From positions 1 through 14,692 of the forward strand of contig CAYONC010000024.1 in the NCBI GenBank assembly GCA_964405265.1: a DNA stretch of 14,692 bases, read 5' to 3'. Shown in pieces: positions 13,912 to 14,692 of the stretch. The notes beneath the pieces were generated by a model. The model had not been told where the DNA came from. It made no database searches and saw only the letters and a program-made list of their open reading frames with translations. The position numbers and the translations under genes are program-made. Numbering within the stretch: position 1 is the first letter of the stretch; each line of letters opens with the position of its first letter. This DNA is from Eshraghiella sp964405265 (GTDB taxonomy: Bacteria > Bacillota > Clostridia > Lachnospirales > Lachnospiraceae).

Positions 13912-13957
13912 TTTCTCATATACGAGAATATCGAGAAAAGCCCATTTTACAAGGGTT
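13897..13957. other. Putative attachment (att) region at the rpsI 3' end
   Basis: The last codons of rpsI and the bases after it hold clustered short inverted copies of TTCTC/GAGAA: TTCTCA at 13897 and 13913, GAGAA at 13924 and 13933. A GCCC-9-GGGT hairpin without a T-tract (13940-13956) follows. Short inverted repeats like these are typical of tyrosine recombinase core sites, and the position between rpsI and an integrase fits an attL or attR. The exact crossover cannot be set from one end. Confidence 0.35.
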
Positions 13958-13981
13958 ACAGAGGTTGTGGAAAGTTGCCGG

Positions 13982-14013
13982 ATGTGTTGGATTTCAAATG
14001 GTATGCAACACAT
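13982..14013. repeat. 8-bp inverted repeat overlapping the first phased repeat
   Basis: ATGTGTTG (13982-13989) and CAACACAT (14006-14013) are exact reverse complements separated by 16 bases. The right arm overlaps the first TATGCAACA repeat. It may be a further binding site for the integrase or its accessory protein in opposite orientation. Confidence 0.5.
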
Positions 14014-14032
14014 ATGCAACAAGTATGCAACA
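14002..14032 (+). repeat. Three TATGCAACA direct repeats at exact 11-bp phase
   Basis: TATGCAACA occurs at 14002-14010, 14013-14021 and 14024-14032, each start 11 bases after the last, so the copies lie on nearly the same face of the DNA helix. They sit between the rpsI 3' end and the integrase gene. This resembles the arm-type sites bound by the N-terminal domain of tyrosine integrases or by excisionases. The sequence is directly visible; the function is inferred. Confidence 0.75.
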
Positions 14033-14052
14033 CGAATATCAATGATATGTAT

Positions 14053-14084
14053 AGGACATTTTCAGAGAAATCTGGGAATGTCCT
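14053..14084 (+). terminator. 14-bp hairpin with GAAA tetraloop between rpsI and int
   Basis: Bases 14053-14066 pair with 14071-14084 around a GAAA tetraloop (14067-14070), with two adjacent U-G wobbles. The wobbles become C/A mismatches on the opposite strand, so the stem is continuous only in + strand RNA. This suggests a stop for readthrough from rpsI. The bases after it (TTCG, then T/A-rich) make a poor T-tract, so the terminator call is tentative. It starts nine bases past the int stop on the other strand. Confidence 0.4.
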
Positions 14085-14092
14085 TTCGTAAT

Positions 14093-14692
14093 TTAAATCT
14101 TATTAATCGCATCTACAAGCTCCTTCACATCGAAGTGGGTGTATACTTTCTCGGTTAAAGTCATTGCACCGGAGTGTCCCACAATTTTCTTAATAATCGT
14201 CTGGTCGACACCAGCTTCGGCTAACATAGAAATACAAGTATGTCTGCAGCAATGTGGTGTACGCTCAATCTTAAGTTGCTCCATTAGTGGATGGAAGTAG
14301 CTGTCATAATAATTTCGGTATTTAAAGTGCTTGCCATCTTCTGTATGGATGAGGTAATCACATTTCGTATTATCTTCAAACCAAGCTTTATAGAAGGGTA
14401 AGACCTTATCTGCGATAGGAACCTTTCGGATTCCATTCTCGGTTTTACTGCTGATTACATCAAAATACTGTTCGTCCAGATGGACATTTTCCTTTTTCAA
14501 ATCCAAGAATTCTGAAATTCTTACTCCGTTATACAGTAGCATTAATATGATTTGATAATACTTATCATCTTTCTGCTCCCATATTCGCTTGATTTCTTCT
14601 TTCTCAAATTTGTTTCGATCATATTTGTTAGGATTGCGGTCTTTGTATTGAACTACATCTACAAAGGTGGAGTAATCCTTATTACAAATATC
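14093..14692 (-). CDS. Tyrosine recombinase/integrase, N-terminus beyond the window (partial)
   Basis: The reading frame on the - strand is open from the right edge to a stop at 14093-14095, giving 199 visible residues; an internal ATG at 14542 is not the true start, because the frame continues upstream. It is the catalytic domain of a phage/ICE-type tyrosine recombinase. The active-site residues are all present (numbered in the visible fragment): Arg58 in YNGVRISE, Lys83 in the beta-hairpin SSKTENGIRK, His147 and Arg150 in HCCRHTC, His173 in VGHSG and the nucleophile Tyr184 in KVYTHF. It cuts and rejoins DNA to integrate and excise a mobile element. The missing N-terminus should hold the core-binding and perhaps an arm-binding domain. 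Its 3' end faces rpsI, with phased repeats between them. I cannot tell phage from conjugative element on this sequence. Confidence 0.93.
   Translation of the reverse strand, partial: DICNKDYSTFVDVVQYKDRNPNKYDRNKFEKEEIKRIWEQKDDKYYQIILMLLYNGVRISEFLDLKKENVHLDEQYFDVISSKTENGIRKVPIADKVLPFYKAWFEDNTKCDYLIHTEDGKHFKYRNYYDSYFHPLMEQLKIERTPHCCRHTCISMLAEAGVDQTIIKKIVGHSGAMTLTEKVYTHFDVKELVDAINKI

Noticed and set aside
14002..14032. Repeat cluster as a CRISPR array
   Set aside because: Repeats are only nine bases with two-base spacers, and no cas genes are present; phased protein-binding sites fit better.
13967..14158. 63-codon + strand open frame between rpsI and int
   Set aside because: It runs through the phased repeats and hairpin, lacks a good ribosome binding site and overlaps the int 3' end; its Cys/Met/Ile-rich translation resembles nothing known.

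Overview
The window is about 14.1 kb of conserved chromosomal housekeeping sequence followed by the edge of an integrated mobile element. Gene order, low to moderate GC, near-consensus AGGAGG ribosome binding sites, a zinc-type S14, an enlarged L17 and an rpsD lying between rpsK and rpoA point to a Clostridia-class Firmicute, most likely a Lachnospiraceae member. The family assignment is inference from gene style, not from a database search.

Region 1 (1-6165) is the distal spc operon: the last codons of rplE, then rpsN, rpsH, rplF, rplR, rpsE, rpmD, rplO, secY, adk, map, a small KOW-domain gene and infA. All are on the + strand, and several overlap or nearly touch. Region 2 (about 6166-9584) is the alpha operon. 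It starts at a good sigma-A-type promoter inside the infA-rpmJ gap and runs rpmJ, a structured leader, rpsM, rpsK, rpsD, rpoA (GTG start) and rplQ, ending at a hairpin terminator. Region 3 (9609-12870) is the energy-coupling-factor transporter core ecfA1-ecfA2-ecfT, translationally overlapping, followed by truA. Region 4 (12878-13911) is rplM-rpsI, with its own consensus promoter (TTGACA-17-TATAAT) and a structured 5' leader that fits the location of known L13 leaders. Region 5 (about 13912-14692) appears to be the end of an integrated element abutting the 3' end of rpsI. It holds three TATGCAACA repeats phased at exactly 11 bp, a 14-bp hairpin, and a tyrosine recombinase on the - strand that runs off the window.

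Together the first four regions supply ribosomal proteins of both subunits, the RNA polymerase alpha subunit, the SecY channel, initiation factor IF1, N-terminal Met removal, adenylate kinase, vitamin/cofactor uptake and tRNA pseudouridylation. I see no unknown multi-gene system. What the genes do not explain is mostly RNA-level: hairpins and mutually exclusive structures in the rpsN-rpsH, infA-rpmJ, rpmJ-rpsM and rplM leader gaps, plus the putative attachment region beside the integrase. No gap without a gene exceeds about 190 bases.
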